From: Arthrobacter sp. AK04
GTDB taxonomy: Bacteria > Actinomycetota > Actinomycetes > Actinomycetales > Micrococcaceae
Direction: 5' to 3'
Length of the DNA: 41,591 nt
Assembly: GCF_021129155.1 (NCBI RefSeq)
Contig: NZ_JAJOMC010000041.1
Coordinates: 1 to 41,591 of the forward strand
Positions 25,053 to 34,399 of this stretch are shown here, piece by piece. The notes beneath the pieces were generated by a model, which saw nothing but the letters and a program-made list of their open reading frames with translations, was not told the origin of the DNA and did no database searches. The position numbers and the translations under genes are program-made. Position 1 is the first letter of the stretch, and every line of letters starts with the position of its first letter.

Positions 25053-26175
25053 CAGCCGACGGTCCATCCTTATCGTGCAGCCTTACGTGCCAAAATACCG
25101 CGAAGCTTTCTTCTCCGCCCTTATAGCTGCCTTGGATGGAGCAGATATCAATTGCAGGGTTGCTGCTGCTGCTCCCAAGCAGGAACAGGCAGAGCGGGGA
25201 GACGCCGTCACAGCTGACTGGGTTGAGACCTATGAGCCCAAACAGTTACATGTGGGCGGCAGGACCATTGGCTTGGGTGGCGCACGGCACCTTTGGCGCC
25301 ATGATGACGCTGTTGTGGTGGGTCACTTAGGATCGTCCTTGGACACCTATCGAGCAATTTATGACGCAGCCAGGAATCAAATCCGCGTAGGTCTTTGGGG
25401 ACACATTAAATCGTATGTCAATGACGGGAATCCCCTAGATGTCGCGCTGGAACGCTGGCAGTTACGTCGATCTGATCACGTTTTTGCATACACCCGCGGA
25501 GGGCATGACTACGCCATACGCAGTGGTGTGGATCCGTCACGGGTTACCGCTGTGATGAATGCTACCGACACGACACGTTTGGAGACCGCGCGGGATTCGA
25601 TTTCCGAATCCCAGAAATTGTCCTTCATGGCCGCGCACAACCTCACATTGGGCCGGACTTTGGGTTACATCGGCGGCCTCGATTCCAGTAAAAGAATAAA
25701 CTTTTTGGCTGATTCTCTGGAGCGCCTTTGGGCGTTAGATCCTGATGTGAAACTGATAGTGGGCGGCAGCGGATCGGATGCACACCTCCTGGACGCGGCA
25801 CGCGCTCGGGGGCAAGTCGTAATGCTCGGATACGCATCAGCTGTCGATCAGGCACTCATTGCAGGCGTATCGTCTGCGTTTCTCATGCCAGGTCGCATCG
25901 GGCTTGTAGCCGTAGACGCCCTTGTCCTGCGGAAACCGATTCTTACGACTGCCTGGCCATACCATGCTCCAGAGCACGAATACCTGACCGAGTCGGCATC
26001 GCGTTTTACGTCTGCAAACAACGTGGAATCCTATGCCCTACTGGTTCATAATTTTCTTGCGGCCGAGCAATCAACTGTTGGTTCACAGAATAACTTTAAC
26101 TGGGGCTTTCCTACCATTGATAAAATGGTGGACAACTTTGCTTCCGGCATCTTGGCGATGCTTGAACGTCGGTAA
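25045..26175 (+). CDS. GT-B glycosyltransferase, divergent
   Basis: A 376-residue protein with the two-domain GT-B outline. The N-terminal part opens SILIVQPYVPKYREAFFSAL, seen in EPS-cluster transferases that begin by describing a partner fold rather than GPxxR-type loops. The second half has LGYIGGLDSSKRINFLADSL, VKLIVGGSGSDA and FLMPGRIGLVAVDALVLRK. The usual E(x7)E is not conserved: the position is occupied by PGRIGLVAVDA, so the donor site is unusual or the family is distinct from GT4. It starts eight bases before the end of the previous gene and is followed by 50 bases of spacer. Specificity is unknown. Confidence 0.8.
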   Translation: MPSSRRSILIVQPYVPKYREAFFSALIAALDGADINCRVAAAAPKQEQAERGDAVTADWVETYEPKQLHVGGRTIGLGGARHLWRHDDAVVVGHLGSSLDTYRAIYDAARNQIRVGLWGHIKSYVNDGNPLDVALERWQLRRSDHVFAYTRGGHDYAIRSGVDPSRVTAVMNATDTTRLETARDSISESQKLSFMAAHNLTLGRTLGYIGGLDSSKRINFLADSLERLWALDPDVKLIVGGSGSDAHLLDAARARGQVVMLGYASAVDQALIAGVSSAFLMPGRIGLVAVDALVLRKPILTTAWPYHAPEHEYLTESASRFTSANNVESYALLVHNFLAAEQSTVGSQNNFNWGFPTIDKMVDNFASGILAMLERR

Positions 26176-26225
26176 TGACGCCCGAATTGCATAAACCCGA
26201 AAATTAACTAAAGGCTATCATTGCG

Positions 26226-27464
26226 ATGACCAAATTGCGTATTACTATACTTGGACTGAACTACGCTCCTGAGGCGACCGGCAATGCCCCATATACCACC
26301 AGCCTTGCGGAAGGCCTCTCCCGGGCCGGACATAGCGTGCACGTGGTGGCTGGCTATCCGCACTACCCCGAGTGGACGCTGCGGGCAGGCTACACCGGCT
26401 GGAAACGAGAAGAAGTGATCAACGGGGTGTCGGTCAAACGTCTTCGTCACCATATCCCCGCGAACCCTTCTGCCATTTCTCGCCTCCACATGGAGCTCAG
26501 CTTCGGCGTTCGCCTGATTTGCGCCCGGTGGCACAAGCCGGACGTCGTCCTTGTGGTCAGCCCGGCGCTCTTCTCCAGTGCACTTGCCATGCTGCGTATC
26601 CGTCTCCGGCCGCGCCGCCCAGCCGTAGGCATTTGGATACAAGATTTGTACAGCCGAGGAGTAGTTGAGACGGGCGCCGGCGGTGGAAAGTTGGCGGGCT
26701 TGGCCGCTTCGTTGGAATCTAAAGTTTTACGCTCAGCTGATGGTGTTGCAGCGATTCACGACCGTTTCAAGCGGCACATGGTTTCGTCTCTTGGAGTTAC
26801 CGACGAGCGCGTACGAGTTATCAGAAACTGGACGCATTTGCCTGATTCCCCCACTTCTGGAGTAAAGGAGATGCGGGCCAGACTGGGGTGGACTGCCGCC
26901 GACGTGATTGTCCTTCACGCCGGAAACATGGGGAAAAAGCAAGGTCTCGAGAATGTTATCGAAGCGGCGCGGATCGCAGACGAACGCAAGAGCGCTGTGC
27001 GTTTTGTTCTTATGGGTGACGGCAATCAGCGAAAACAACTTGAGACGTTAGGCGCTGGAATTTCCCGACTCCATTTCCTGGATCCACTCCCGGATTTGGA
27101 TTTCCAACGCGCGCTGGCTGCTGCCGACGTTCTGCTGGTGAATGAATTACCCGGGGTCAAAGACATGGCTGTCCCGAGCAAGCTGACCTCGTACTTCAAC
27201 GCAGGCGTTCCCGTAATTGCCGCTACCGATGAGGACAGCGTGACCGCTTTTGAGATATTGAACTCTGGGGGTGGTATAAGGGTTGATGCAGCAGCCCCCG
27301 CCGCCTTGGTGGAAGCCGCGGAAGCGCTCGCCCTTGAGCCGCTCACCGCCAAGCGGCTGGCCGAAAGCGCTTTGCGGTTTCGGCGCGAAACATTGTCCGA
27401 AGCAACGGCCATCGCCAAGTATGATGACTTCATCACGAGTCTTGCATCGTCGCGCGGCCGATAG
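26226..27464 (+). CDS. WcaI-like glycosyltransferase (GT4)
   Basis: A 412-residue GT-B glycosyltransferase with the opening [19 protein letters not shown] and the [11 protein letters not shown] block, which together mark the WcaI subgroup (in colanic acid, WcaI is a fucosyltransferase candidate). Then come [57 protein letters not shown] and a C-terminal donor region with [20 protein letters not shown] 26226 follows AAAGG at about ten bases. It is 31 bases upstream of the GDP-mannose dehydratase gene, a natural partner if the enzyme uses GDP-fucose. That specificity is inference from subgroup and context. Confidence 0.9.
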   Translation: MTKLRITILGLNYAPEATGNAPYTTSLAEGLSRAGHSVHVVAGYPHYPEWTLRAGYTGWKREEVINGVSVKRLRHHIPANPSAISRLHMELSFGVRLICARWHKPDVVLVVSPALFSSALAMLRIRLRPRRPAVGIWIQDLYSRGVVETGAGGGKLAGLAASLESKVLRSADGVAAIHDRFKRHMVSSLGVTDERVRVIRNWTHLPDSPTSGVKEMRARLGWTAADVIVLHAGNMGKKQGLENVIEAARIADERKSAVRFVLMGDGNQRKQLETLGAGISRLHFLDPLPDLDFQRALAAADVLLVNELPGVKDMAVPSKLTSYFNAGVPVIAATDEDSVTAFEILNSGGGIRVDAAAPAALVEAAEALALEPLTAKRLAESALRFRRETLSEATAIAKYDDFITSLASSRGR

Positions 27465-27495
27465 GTCGTGCGATTTTTTACTTCAGGGGGGCACC

Positions 27496-28524
27496 ATGAC
27501 AAAGCGCGCACTTATCACAGGAATTACCGGACAGGACGGTTCCTATCTCGCCGAGCTTCTGCTCAACAAAGGGTATGAAGTTCATGGGCTAATACGCAGG
27601 GCCTCAACGTTTAACACAGCACGCATAGACCACCTGTACGTTGATCCGCATGATCCCAAGGCCAAGCTTTTTCTCCACTACGGCGACCTGAGCGACGGCG
27701 CCCGGCTGGTTACCCTGCTTGCCGAGATAAAGCCTGATGAGGTCTACAATCTCGCTGCTCAGTCCCACGTGCGCGTTTCCTTCGACGAGCCTGAGCACAC
27801 TGGCGACACTACCGGGGTAGGCACCATTCGGCTCTTAGAAGCTGTTCGGATGTCCGGAATTGAGACCAAGTTCTACCAAGCATCTTCATCAGAGATGTTT
27901 GGCGCCACCCCTCCCCCGCAGAACGAGGAGACGCCGTTCTATCCCCGGTCGCCGTACGGCGCGGCGAAGGTCTACAGCTACTGGATTACGAAGAATTACC
28001 GCGAAGCGTACGGGATGTTTGCTGTCAACGGCATCCTGTTCAACCACGAGTCGCCCCGGCGCGGCGAGACATTCGTAACGCGAAAGATCACGCGGGCAGT
28101 TGCAGCAATTAAGGCAGGAAAGCAGGACCTGTTGTATATGGGCAACCTCGACGCCGTTCGTGACTGGGGATATGCCGCAGAGTACGTCGAAGGCATGTGG
28201 CGGATGTTGCAAGCGGACGAGCCCGATGATTTTGTCTTGGCCACAGGCGGCAACTACACCGTCCGCGATTTCCTCCAGATTGCATTTGAGCATGCCGGCC
28301 TGAACTGGGAAGAGCACGTCCGATTCGATGAGCGCTACCTTCGCCCCACGGAAGTTGACGCCTTGGTGGGTGACGCGTCCAAGGCGCAGGACAAGCTCGG
28401 CTGGAAGGCGTCAGTACATACTCCTGAACTGGCCCGCATCATGGTAGACGCCGATATCCAAGCTCTCAAGCATGCCGGCGGAAACTGGATTGACACCGTC
28501 GAGTTGTCAAGCTGGAGCAACTGA
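27496..28524 (+). CDS. gmd: GDP-mannose 4,6-dehydratase
   Basis: This enzyme converts GDP-D-mannose to GDP-4-keto-6-deoxy-D-mannose, the first step to GDP-L-fucose, in the cytosol with NADP bound. The 342-residue short-chain dehydrogenase-type protein has [18 protein letters not shown] (Rossmann GxxGxxG), [17 protein letters not shown], the catalytic region QASSSEMFG with [11 protein letters not shown] (Tyr and Lys of YxxxK), and [19 protein letters not shown], diagnostic for Gmd. ATG 27496 has AGGGGGG a few bases upstream; earlier in-frame codons lie inside the previous gene. Its stop overlaps the start of the GDP-fucose synthase gene by one base, so the pair is translationally coupled. Confidence 0.97.
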   Translation: MTKRALITGITGQDGSYLAELLLNKGYEVHGLIRRASTFNTARIDHLYVDPHDPKAKLFLHYGDLSDGARLVTLLAEIKPDEVYNLAAQSHVRVSFDEPEHTGDTTGVGTIRLLEAVRMSGIETKFYQASSSEMFGATPPPQNEETPFYPRSPYGAAKVYSYWITKNYREAYGMFAVNGILFNHESPRRGETFVTRKITRAVAAIKAGKQDLLYMGNLDAVRDWGYAAEYVEGMWRMLQADEPDDFVLATGGNYTVRDFLQIAFEHAGLNWEEHVRFDERYLRPTEVDALVGDASKAQDKLGWKASVHTPELARIMVDADIQALKHAGGNWIDTVELSSWSN

Positions 28525-29498
28525 TGGCAGAAAGCGGCACCTTCCAACCACGGCCCCTCGACCGATCCGCGCCCTTTTATGTTGCCGGTCACCGGGGACT
28601 CGTGGGATCGGCAATATGGCGGAACTTGGAAACAGAAGGATTCACCAACCTGGTGGGTAGGGCGTCTTCAGACCTTGACCTGAAGGACCGGGATGCCGTG
28701 TTTTCGTTCTTCTCGCTCGTGCAGCCTCGCTACGTGGTTCTCGCGGCCGCAAAGGTGGGAGGTATTCTCGCCAATAACACCTACCCCGTGGACTTCCTAA
28801 GCGAAAACCTGCGCATCCAAGTGAACGTTCTCGACGCAGCACGAGAATTCGGCGTTGAAAGACTTCTCTTTCTGGGTTCGTCCTGTATTTACCCGAAGTT
28901 TGCGGAACAACCCATTCGTGAGGATTCCCTGCTTACCGGGCACCTCGAACCCACAAACGACGCCTATGCAATTGCAAAGATTGCCGGAATCATGCACATC
29001 CAGGCAGTTCGACGGCAGTACGGGCTGCCCTGGATTTCGGCGATGCCAACCAATTTGTACGGACCAGGCGATAACTTCTCCCCTCAAGGGTCGCACGTTT
29101 TGCCAGCCTTGATTCGGCGCTACGACGAGGCGGCAAGAGCCGGCACCAAGGTGGTTACTAACTGGGGCTCGGGCACGCCCCGCCGTGAGTTCCTCCACGT
29201 AGATGACATGGCCGCTGCATGTTTGCACCTGATGGAACATTATGACGGCCCCTCCCAGGTCAACGTGGGAACAGGGACAGATGTCACCATTCGTGAACTC
29301 GCCTCACTAGTCGCCGACGCCGTCGGATACTCAGGTGAGATTTTATGGGACACGTCAAAGCCTGACGGCACTCCCCGCAAGCTTCTGGACGTTTCAAAGT
29401 TAGCCGAAGCAGGCTGGTCCGCTTCCATAGGTCTTGAAGAAGGAATTAAGAGCACAGTGGCGTGGTACAGGGACAATCTGCTTTCTGTTCGCGGCTAG
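28524..29498 (+). CDS. fcl: GDP-L-fucose synthase
   Basis: A 324-residue epimerase-reductase that turns GDP-4-keto-6-deoxymannose into GDP-L-fucose using NADPH. Signature segments are [18 protein letters not shown] (cofactor loop), [36 protein letters not shown] (catalytic Ser), [11 protein letters not shown] (Tyr and Lys of YxxxK), and [15 protein letters not shown] short N-terminal tail of about 14 residues precedes the fold. It starts at ATG 28524, within the gmd stop. Together gmd and fcl commit GDP-mannose to fucose, matching the GT11-like and WcaI-like transferases of this locus. GDP-mannose itself must come from genes elsewhere, as manB/manC are not in the window. Confidence 0.97.
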   Translation: MAESGTFQPRPLDRSAPFYVAGHRGLVGSAIWRNLETEGFTNLVGRASSDLDLKDRDAVFSFFSLVQPRYVVLAAAKVGGILANNTYPVDFLSENLRIQVNVLDAAREFGVERLLFLGSSCIYPKFAEQPIREDSLLTGHLEPTNDAYAIAKIAGIMHIQAVRRQYGLPWISAMPTNLYGPGDNFSPQGSHVLPALIRRYDEAARAGTKVVTNWGSGTPRREFLHVDDMAAACLHLMEHYDGPSQVNVGTGTDVTIRELASLVADAVGYSGEILWDTSKPDGTPRKLLDVSKLAEAGWSASIGLEEGIKSTVAWYRDNLLSVRG

Positions 29499-29552
29499 CC
29501 ATTTCTCTAGGTATGCCATTTGGGGGAGCGGTTTTGAAGGTGGGGGTGTCCG

Positions 29553-30989
29553 GTGAATGAGGACGCGGATTGGCGGAGGCGTTGGTCACGCCTTTTAGGC
29601 GTCGTTGACGCGTTCGTCATCATTTGGGCCGTCGTTGGAGCATTCATCATCCGTTTCGGAGTGGAGCCCGACTTCATGGTGGCTGGCCAGGAAGTTGCGT
29701 ACTTATGGCTGTCGGCGGCTTTGGTAATCGCTTGGTGGTTCATGCTGGGCGCGTGGAACAGCCGTCAGAGCAGGATTCTGGGATCCGGTGCTGATGAATA
29801 TAAGAGGGTGTCTGCTGCGTCTCTCTGGCTTTTCGGCGTTGTGGCAATAGTTTCTTATGTCCTCCGCTTCGATACGGCCCGCGGTTATGTAGGACTTGCA
29901 CTGCCGGTTGGTCTGTTGGGCTTGCTGCTTGGACGATGGCTCATCCGGCAGCACCTCAACATCAAACGCCGCCAGGGCAGGCACATGTCGCGATTGCTAC
30001 TCCTGGGCGGCCCGGGTGCAGTTTCGCACCTTGCTGCCTCCTTCCGGCGATCAAAAAACGCCGGCTACCTTCCGGTGGCGGCGTATATGCCCGGAGTGCA
30101 AAGCCAAGGGCCCGTCGAACCGGACTCGGGGCTGCAGATACTCGGCCACAAGCCTGATACCGTGTCCATAGTTGCCGCCATCGAGTCGTGCGGTGCGGAT
30201 GCGGTTGCAGTATCGGCTGGCGTTCAACTGCACCCGCAAACACTGCGGCACCTGGGCTGGGAACTGGCGTCCCGGAATATAGGCCTGATCATGGCACCGG
30301 CTCTTACGGACATCGCCGGTCCACGGATCCATACCCAACAGGTAGCTGGCTTACCGCTGATCCATGTGACCACCCCAACCCTCGAAGGTGGCCAGCGCGT
30401 GGCGAAACGGCTGTTCGACATCGCCGTTTCCGGAACTCTTCTCGTGCTTGTGTCTCCTGTATTGATGGTCGCTGCAGCTCTTGTACGCCTAGACAGCCCA
30501 GGGCCTGTTCTTTTTCGCCAAGAGCGTGTTGGGATGGAGGGCAACCGCTTTGTGATGTTGAAATTTCGGTCAATGGCAGTTGACGCGGAAGCCAAGCTTG
30601 CCGCATTGGAGCAGAATAACGAAGGTAGCGGTCCACTCTTCAAGATGAAGAATGACCCACGCATTACACGAGTGGGACGCTTCCTTCGTAGGTTCAGTAT
30701 CGATGAACTGCCACAACTTTGTAATGTTCTGGGGGGCTCCATGAGTCTGGTAGGTCCCCGGCCCCCGCTCCCCCGCGAAGTTGAAGCCTATGAACACGAC
30801 GTCCGCCGGCGTTTGCTCGTAAAGCCGGGGCTAACGGGACTATGGCAGGTCAGCGGCCGTTCCAATCTGTCCTGGCAGGACTCAGTCCGCCTGGACCTTT
30901 ATTACGTCGAGAATTGGTCCTTGGCAGGTGATTTCAGCATCCTGCTCCGAACCGTGCGGGCTGTCTTCAAAAGCACGGGCGCTTATTAA
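29553..30989 (+). CDS. Polyprenyl-phosphate sugar-1-phosphate transferase (WbaP/WcaJ-type)
   Basis: The initiating enzyme of the EPS repeat unit: it moves a hexose-1-phosphate from a UDP-sugar to undecaprenyl phosphate. The 478-residue protein has four hydrophobic segments at about 15-125, a central nucleotide-binding-like CoA_binding_3 region (LLLGGPGAVSHLAASFRRS), a re-entrant helix (LFDIAVSGTLLVLVSPVLM), and the phosphoglycosyltransferase catalytic domain with LDSPGPVLFRQERVG, MLKFRSM, DELPQLCNVLGGSMSLVGPRP split here as DELPQLCNVLGG and SMSLVGPRPP, and LLVKPGLTGLWQVSGRS. GTG 29553 has GGTGGGGG upstream. It ends the biosynthetic run of the plus arm, 45 bases before the UDP-glucose dehydrogenase gene. 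Likely donor: UDP-glucose or UDP-galactose. Confidence 0.95.
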   Translation: MNEDADWRRRWSRLLGVVDAFVIIWAVVGAFIIRFGVEPDFMVAGQEVAYLWLSAALVIAWWFMLGAWNSRQSRILGSGADEYKRVSAASLWLFGVVAIVSYVLRFDTARGYVGLALPVGLLGLLLGRWLIRQHLNIKRRQGRHMSRLLLLGGPGAVSHLAASFRRSKNAGYLPVAAYMPGVQSQGPVEPDSGLQILGHKPDTVSIVAAIESCGADAVAVSAGVQLHPQTLRHLGWELASRNIGLIMAPALTDIAGPRIHTQQVAGLPLIHVTTPTLEGGQRVAKRLFDIAVSGTLLVLVSPVLMVAAALVRLDSPGPVLFRQERVGMEGNRFVMLKFRSMAVDAEAKLAALEQNNEGSGPLFKMKNDPRITRVGRFLRRFSIDELPQLCNVLGGSMSLVGPRPPLPREVEAYEHDVRRRLLVKPGLTGLWQVSGRSNLSWQDSVRLDLYYVENWSLAGDFSILLRTVRAVFKSTGAY

Positions 30990-31033
30990 CCAGTAGCCGG
31001 TCGGTTGACGGCATTATGGGAAGGAACACTCGC

Positions 31034-32347
31034 ATGCGTATCTCTGTTTTAGGCTGTGGATATCTGGGAGCGGTGCATGCAGCCTGCATGGCCAAATTGG
31101 GACATGAAGTGGTGGGAATTGACGTCGATGCACGAAAGATTTCCGAACTCTCCCTTGCTAAGGCCCCCTTTTACGAGCCAGGATTGGACGAGCTACTGGC
31201 AGAGGTGCAGCGCACAGGAAGGCTGTCGTTTACAACAGACGTATCAGCCACCCAAGGAAGCCGAGTGCACTTCATCTGCGTTGGCACACCTCAAAAAAAA
31301 GGTGAGAACGGGGCGGACCTGACGTACGTCGAGTCAGCGGTCACCAGCCTCTTGCCCCACCTCTCGCCTGGTGACCTCGTTGTTGGCAAGTCCACCGTAC
31401 CGGTGGGAACAGCTTCACGCCTTGCCGACCGGGTTAAGACGGTGGCACCAACTGCTGATCTGGCGTGGAACCCCGAATTTCTAAGGGAAGGGCATGCTGT
31501 TGCCGACACTCTTCAACCGGACCGTCTGGTTTATGGTGTGGCCGACAGCTCAGCGCAGCACCTAACCATTGAGCTGCTTGACGAGGTGTACTCGGGCCCG
31601 TTGTCCGAGGGAACGCCGAGACTGGTCACAGACCTCGCGACTGCGGAACTTGTCAAGACGGCGGCTAATTCCTTTCTGGCCACCAAGATATCCTTCATCA
31701 ATGCCATGGCTGAACTTTGCGAAGCGACGGGCGCCGACGTCACCCAACTTGCCGATGCCATTGGAATGGACGACCGAATCGGCCGTAAGTTCCTTAACGC
31801 TGGCATCGGGTTCGGGGGTGGTTGCCTTCCTAAAGACATTCGTGCCTTCATGGCGCGAGCAGGTGAACTCGGAGCCGATCAGGCCCTTACATTCCTAAGG
31901 GAAGTGGATTCCATCAACATGCGCAGGCGCAGCCGTGTGGTTGAACTAACGCGCGCCTTATGCGACGGATCATTACTAGGAAAAAACATCACCGTACTTG
32001 GCGCATCCTTCAAGCCTGAGAGTGACGATGTCCGGGACTCGCCCGCCCTTAGTGTTGCCGCTCAGCTTCAGCTCCAGGGCGCCATTGTTACGGTGAGCGA
32101 TCCCAAGGCCCTTAGAAATGCCTCCCTCCGTTTTCCGGAGCTACAGTATGAGCCAAATACTGAGATGGCCGTCAAGGGCGCGGATGCGTTGCTGCTGCTC
32201 ACGGAATGGCAGGAGTACAGAGACCTCGAACCCTGCGAGTTGGTCGATGCAGTGGCCACTCCCCGCATCCTGGATGGACGCAATGTTCTTGATCCAGCGA
32301 AATGGCGCGCTGCCGGATGGACCTACCGCGGCCTAGGCCGTCCCTGA
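31034..32347 (+). CDS. ugd: UDP-glucose 6-dehydrogenase
   Basis: It oxidises UDP-glucose twice with NAD to UDP-glucuronate in the cytosol. The 437-residue protein has the N-terminal NAD fold (ISVLGCGYLGAVHAACMAK), FICVGTPQ, KSTVPVGT, NPEFLREGHAV, and the active-site block GIGFGGGCLPKDIRAF with the catalytic Cys. The C-terminal UDP-binding domain has LGASFKPESDDVRDSPAL and LLTEWQEYRDL. ATG 31034 follows GGAAGGA at eight bases and is preferred over ATG 31016. UDP-glucose would be supplied by GalU encoded at 35763-36653. It points to glucuronate in the polymer. The DUF4012 gene begins a few bases after the stop, so the two are probably co-transcribed. Confidence 0.96.
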   Translation: MRISVLGCGYLGAVHAACMAKLGHEVVGIDVDARKISELSLAKAPFYEPGLDELLAEVQRTGRLSFTTDVSATQGSRVHFICVGTPQKKGENGADLTYVESAVTSLLPHLSPGDLVVGKSTVPVGTASRLADRVKTVAPTADLAWNPEFLREGHAVADTLQPDRLVYGVADSSAQHLTIELLDEVYSGPLSEGTPRLVTDLATAELVKTAANSFLATKISFINAMAELCEATGADVTQLADAIGMDDRIGRKFLNAGIGFGGGCLPKDIRAFMARAGELGADQALTFLREVDSINMRRRSRVVELTRALCDGSLLGKNITVLGASFKPESDDVRDSPALSVAAQLQLQGAIVTVSDPKALRNASLRFPELQYEPNTEMAVKGADALLLLTEWQEYRDLEPCELVDAVATPRILDGRNVLDPAKWRAAGWTYRGLGRP

Positions 32348-32353
32348 TAAGTG

Positions 32354-34216
32354 ATGAGGAAAAACATTTCAGATAAACAGCCCGAGCCGAGAATGCACGG
32401 AAAAATGCGTAAGATCCGGCGGCGCCGCCCCTTTCTAACCGTTCTCACCTGCGTAGCAGCCTTCTTTATCATCATGGGCAGTGGCTTTGCTTGGCTGGCA
32501 GTCAAGGCATCCACTATCACCAAAGAACTTGATGCCGCCGCACAGCTCATACCGGTACTCAAGAATGACCTCGCAAATAGCAAACCCGACGAGGCAACCG
32601 CTGCTGTGGAGAGATTGCGAGTCCATACAGCGGCAGCCAAGGCCGCTGCGGACGATCCGCTTTGGACGCTGGCTTCCAGCGTCCCAGTGCTGGGACCCAA
32701 CTTCAGCGCAGTAGCCGAAGTCGCACGATCAGCCGATGATGTCGCGAGTATCGGGCTAACTCCGCTCGTAAAAGTCTTCGCCTCTCTAGATTGGGACACT
32801 GTCTTACCCAGCAGTAACGGCACCGGTCTCGGCCCGCTACAGGCGGCCTCACCCAGCGTTTCATCGGCCGCACGCACAGTGCGGCTTTCTGCAGAGCGGC
32901 TAAACCAGATCGACGAGAGCAATTTGATGCCTCAGGTCGCAGAGCCCTTGGCACACGCGAGAAGCCAACTGGCGCAGGTAACCGGCACCCTCGACTCAGC
33001 AGCTGCAACCGCAGAAGTTCTCCCGGCCATGCTGGGTGGAGACACGCCGCGGAGTTACCTCCTTATGATTCAAAACAATGCTGAATCGCGAGCCTCGGGA
33101 GGTATCCCCGGTGCACTCGCCATACTGAACTTCGACCAGGGCAAACTCACCTTGGGAGCCCAAAGCAGTGCGAGCTCGCTCGGAACCATGTCACCGACCC
33201 TGCCACTGGACGCAGAACAACAGCAGATTTACTCGGGACGACTCGGAAAATTTATGCAGGACGTCAACCTCACCCCGGATTTTCCATCCGCAGCGCGAAT
33301 TGCTCAAAAAATGTGGGAAACAAAGACCGGACAGCGCGTAGACGGAGTGCTTTCCATCGACCCGGTCGTCCTGGGATACATCCTCAGCGCTACCGGTCCG
33401 GTTGCAATCGCTGACCCCGCACTCGCTGCTGTAGTGACCGACGTCGGATTGCCGGTTGAGATGAATGGAACGAACGTTGTCCACACCTTACTCTCGGACG
33501 TTTACGCCAAAATTGAAGAACCCGCAATGCAGGACGCCTACTTCGCGGGTGTAGCAAAGGAAATCTTCAATGCCCTATCCGATGGCGAGGCCGATGCGAA
33601 GGGTCTCATCTCAGGGCTTACACGGGGAACCGACGAAGGGCGTGTCCTGATGTGGTCTGCCCGGAACAAGGAGCAAGGCGTTCTGCTGAGCTATCCCTTA
33701 AGCGGGTCGATATCGGGGCCAGCTGTGCAGCCCGCACAGTTTGGCGTCTACTTCAATGACGGCACCGGGGCCAAAATGGATTACTACGTAAAACGAACAG
33801 TTCAGCTCGTGAAGGAGTGCCCGCGAGACGGCTATCAAGAAACCACAGTCCGTGTCACGTCCACTAATACAGCATCCCCCGACGCCGCCAGAGCCCTCCC
33901 TGAATACGTCACCGGAGGCGGCGTTTACGGGGTACCGCCAGGATCAGTCCGGACGAATATTGCCGTCTACGGTCCCGTCCAGGCAAACGTCGAGACCGTC
34001 AAACTTGACGGCGCAAAGGCCGAGTTCGCACCCTACCTCCATAGCAACAGGCCGGTAGGCGTCTTCGCTGTCCAGCTGGCCCCCGGAGAAAGTAAGACTT
34101 TGGACTTTACCTTTAGCAAAATAGTCCAGCATACGGAACCTAACGTTTTTGTCACGCCTACTGTTCAGGATGTTAAGGATGTGACGTTACCCACAGAAAA
34201 CGCAACCTGCAGCTAG
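32354..34216 (+). CDS. DUF4012 domain-containing envelope protein
   Basis: A 620-residue protein with a basic N-terminus (KMRKIRRRRPF), one hydrophobic segment at about 28-50 acting as uncleaved anchor or signal, and a long extracytoplasmic region. The DUF4012 core is recognisable by LLMIQNNAESRASGGIPGAL, then DFPSAARIAQKMWE and VDGVLSIDPVVLGYILSATG. DUF4012 proteins are common in Gram-positive EPS loci and share the general outline of LytR-CpsA-Psr-like envelope proteins, but their biochemical role is not established. ATG 32354 (or GTG 32351) lies a few bases after ugd. Its position between ugd and a sortase-anchored protein suggests a role in attaching or presenting the polymer at the surface, which is inference. 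Confidence 0.9.
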   Translation: MRKNISDKQPEPRMHGKMRKIRRRRPFLTVLTCVAAFFIIMGSGFAWLAVKASTITKELDAAAQLIPVLKNDLANSKPDEATAAVERLRVHTAAAKAAADDPLWTLASSVPVLGPNFSAVAEVARSADDVASIGLTPLVKVFASLDWDTVLPSSNGTGLGPLQAASPSVSSAARTVRLSAERLNQIDESNLMPQVAEPLAHARSQLAQVTGTLDSAAATAEVLPAMLGGDTPRSYLLMIQNNAESRASGGIPGALAILNFDQGKLTLGAQSSASSLGTMSPTLPLDAEQQQIYSGRLGKFMQDVNLTPDFPSAARIAQKMWETKTGQRVDGVLSIDPVVLGYILSATGPVAIADPALAAVVTDVGLPVEMNGTNVVHTLLSDVYAKIEEPAMQDAYFAGVAKEIFNALSDGEADAKGLISGLTRGTDEGRVLMWSARNKEQGVLLSYPLSGSISGPAVQPAQFGVYFNDGTGAKMDYYVKRTVQLVKECPRDGYQETTVRVTSTNTASPDAARALPEYVTGGGVYGVPPGSVRTNIAVYGPVQANVETVKLDGAKAEFAPYLHSNRPVGVFAVQLAPGESKTLDFTFSKIVQHTEPNVFVTPTVQDVKDVTLPTENATCS

Positions 34217-34232
34217 AAGTTGGGAACTTTGC

Positions 34233-34249
34233 GTAAACACTATGTAAAC
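34233..34249. promoter_or_regulatory. Direct repeat GTAAAC x2, 11-base spacing
   Basis: GTAAAC occurs at 34233-34238 and 34244-34249, one helical turn apart, just upstream of the likely promoter of the surface-protein gene. Such phased repeats often bind an activator; no factor can be named. Confidence 0.3.
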
Positions 34250-34263
34250 CGACTGGATTGACG

Positions 34264-34293
34264 TTGCTCACAGTCAGAAGCAGATGGTAGCGT
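34264..34293 (+). promoter_or_regulatory. Candidate promoter of the surface-protein gene
   Basis: TTGCTC and TAGCGT are 18 bases apart and fit a relaxed actinobacterial -35/-10 (TTGaca, TAnnnT). A second -35-like TTGACG at 34258 lacks a well-spaced partner. The leader would be about 100 bases and contains the palindrome at 34341-34355. Confidence 0.3.
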
Positions 34294-34340
34294 CTCTCTT
34301 GGGATCATTATCCGTAAGTTCCGTACAGGTCTCGTGCGGA

Positions 34341-34355
34341 GAGGAAAATTTCCTC
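34341..34355. promoter_or_regulatory. Palindrome GAGGAAA-A-TTTCCTC
   Basis: A perfect seven-base inverted repeat around a single A lies in the leader, 45 bases before the ATG of the surface-protein gene. It may be an operator, or a leader hairpin that sequesters the GAGG. Confidence 0.35.
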
Positions 34356-34399
34356 ACAATCGGGTACACCAAAACTTAAACGTCTCCGGGGGGACACTC

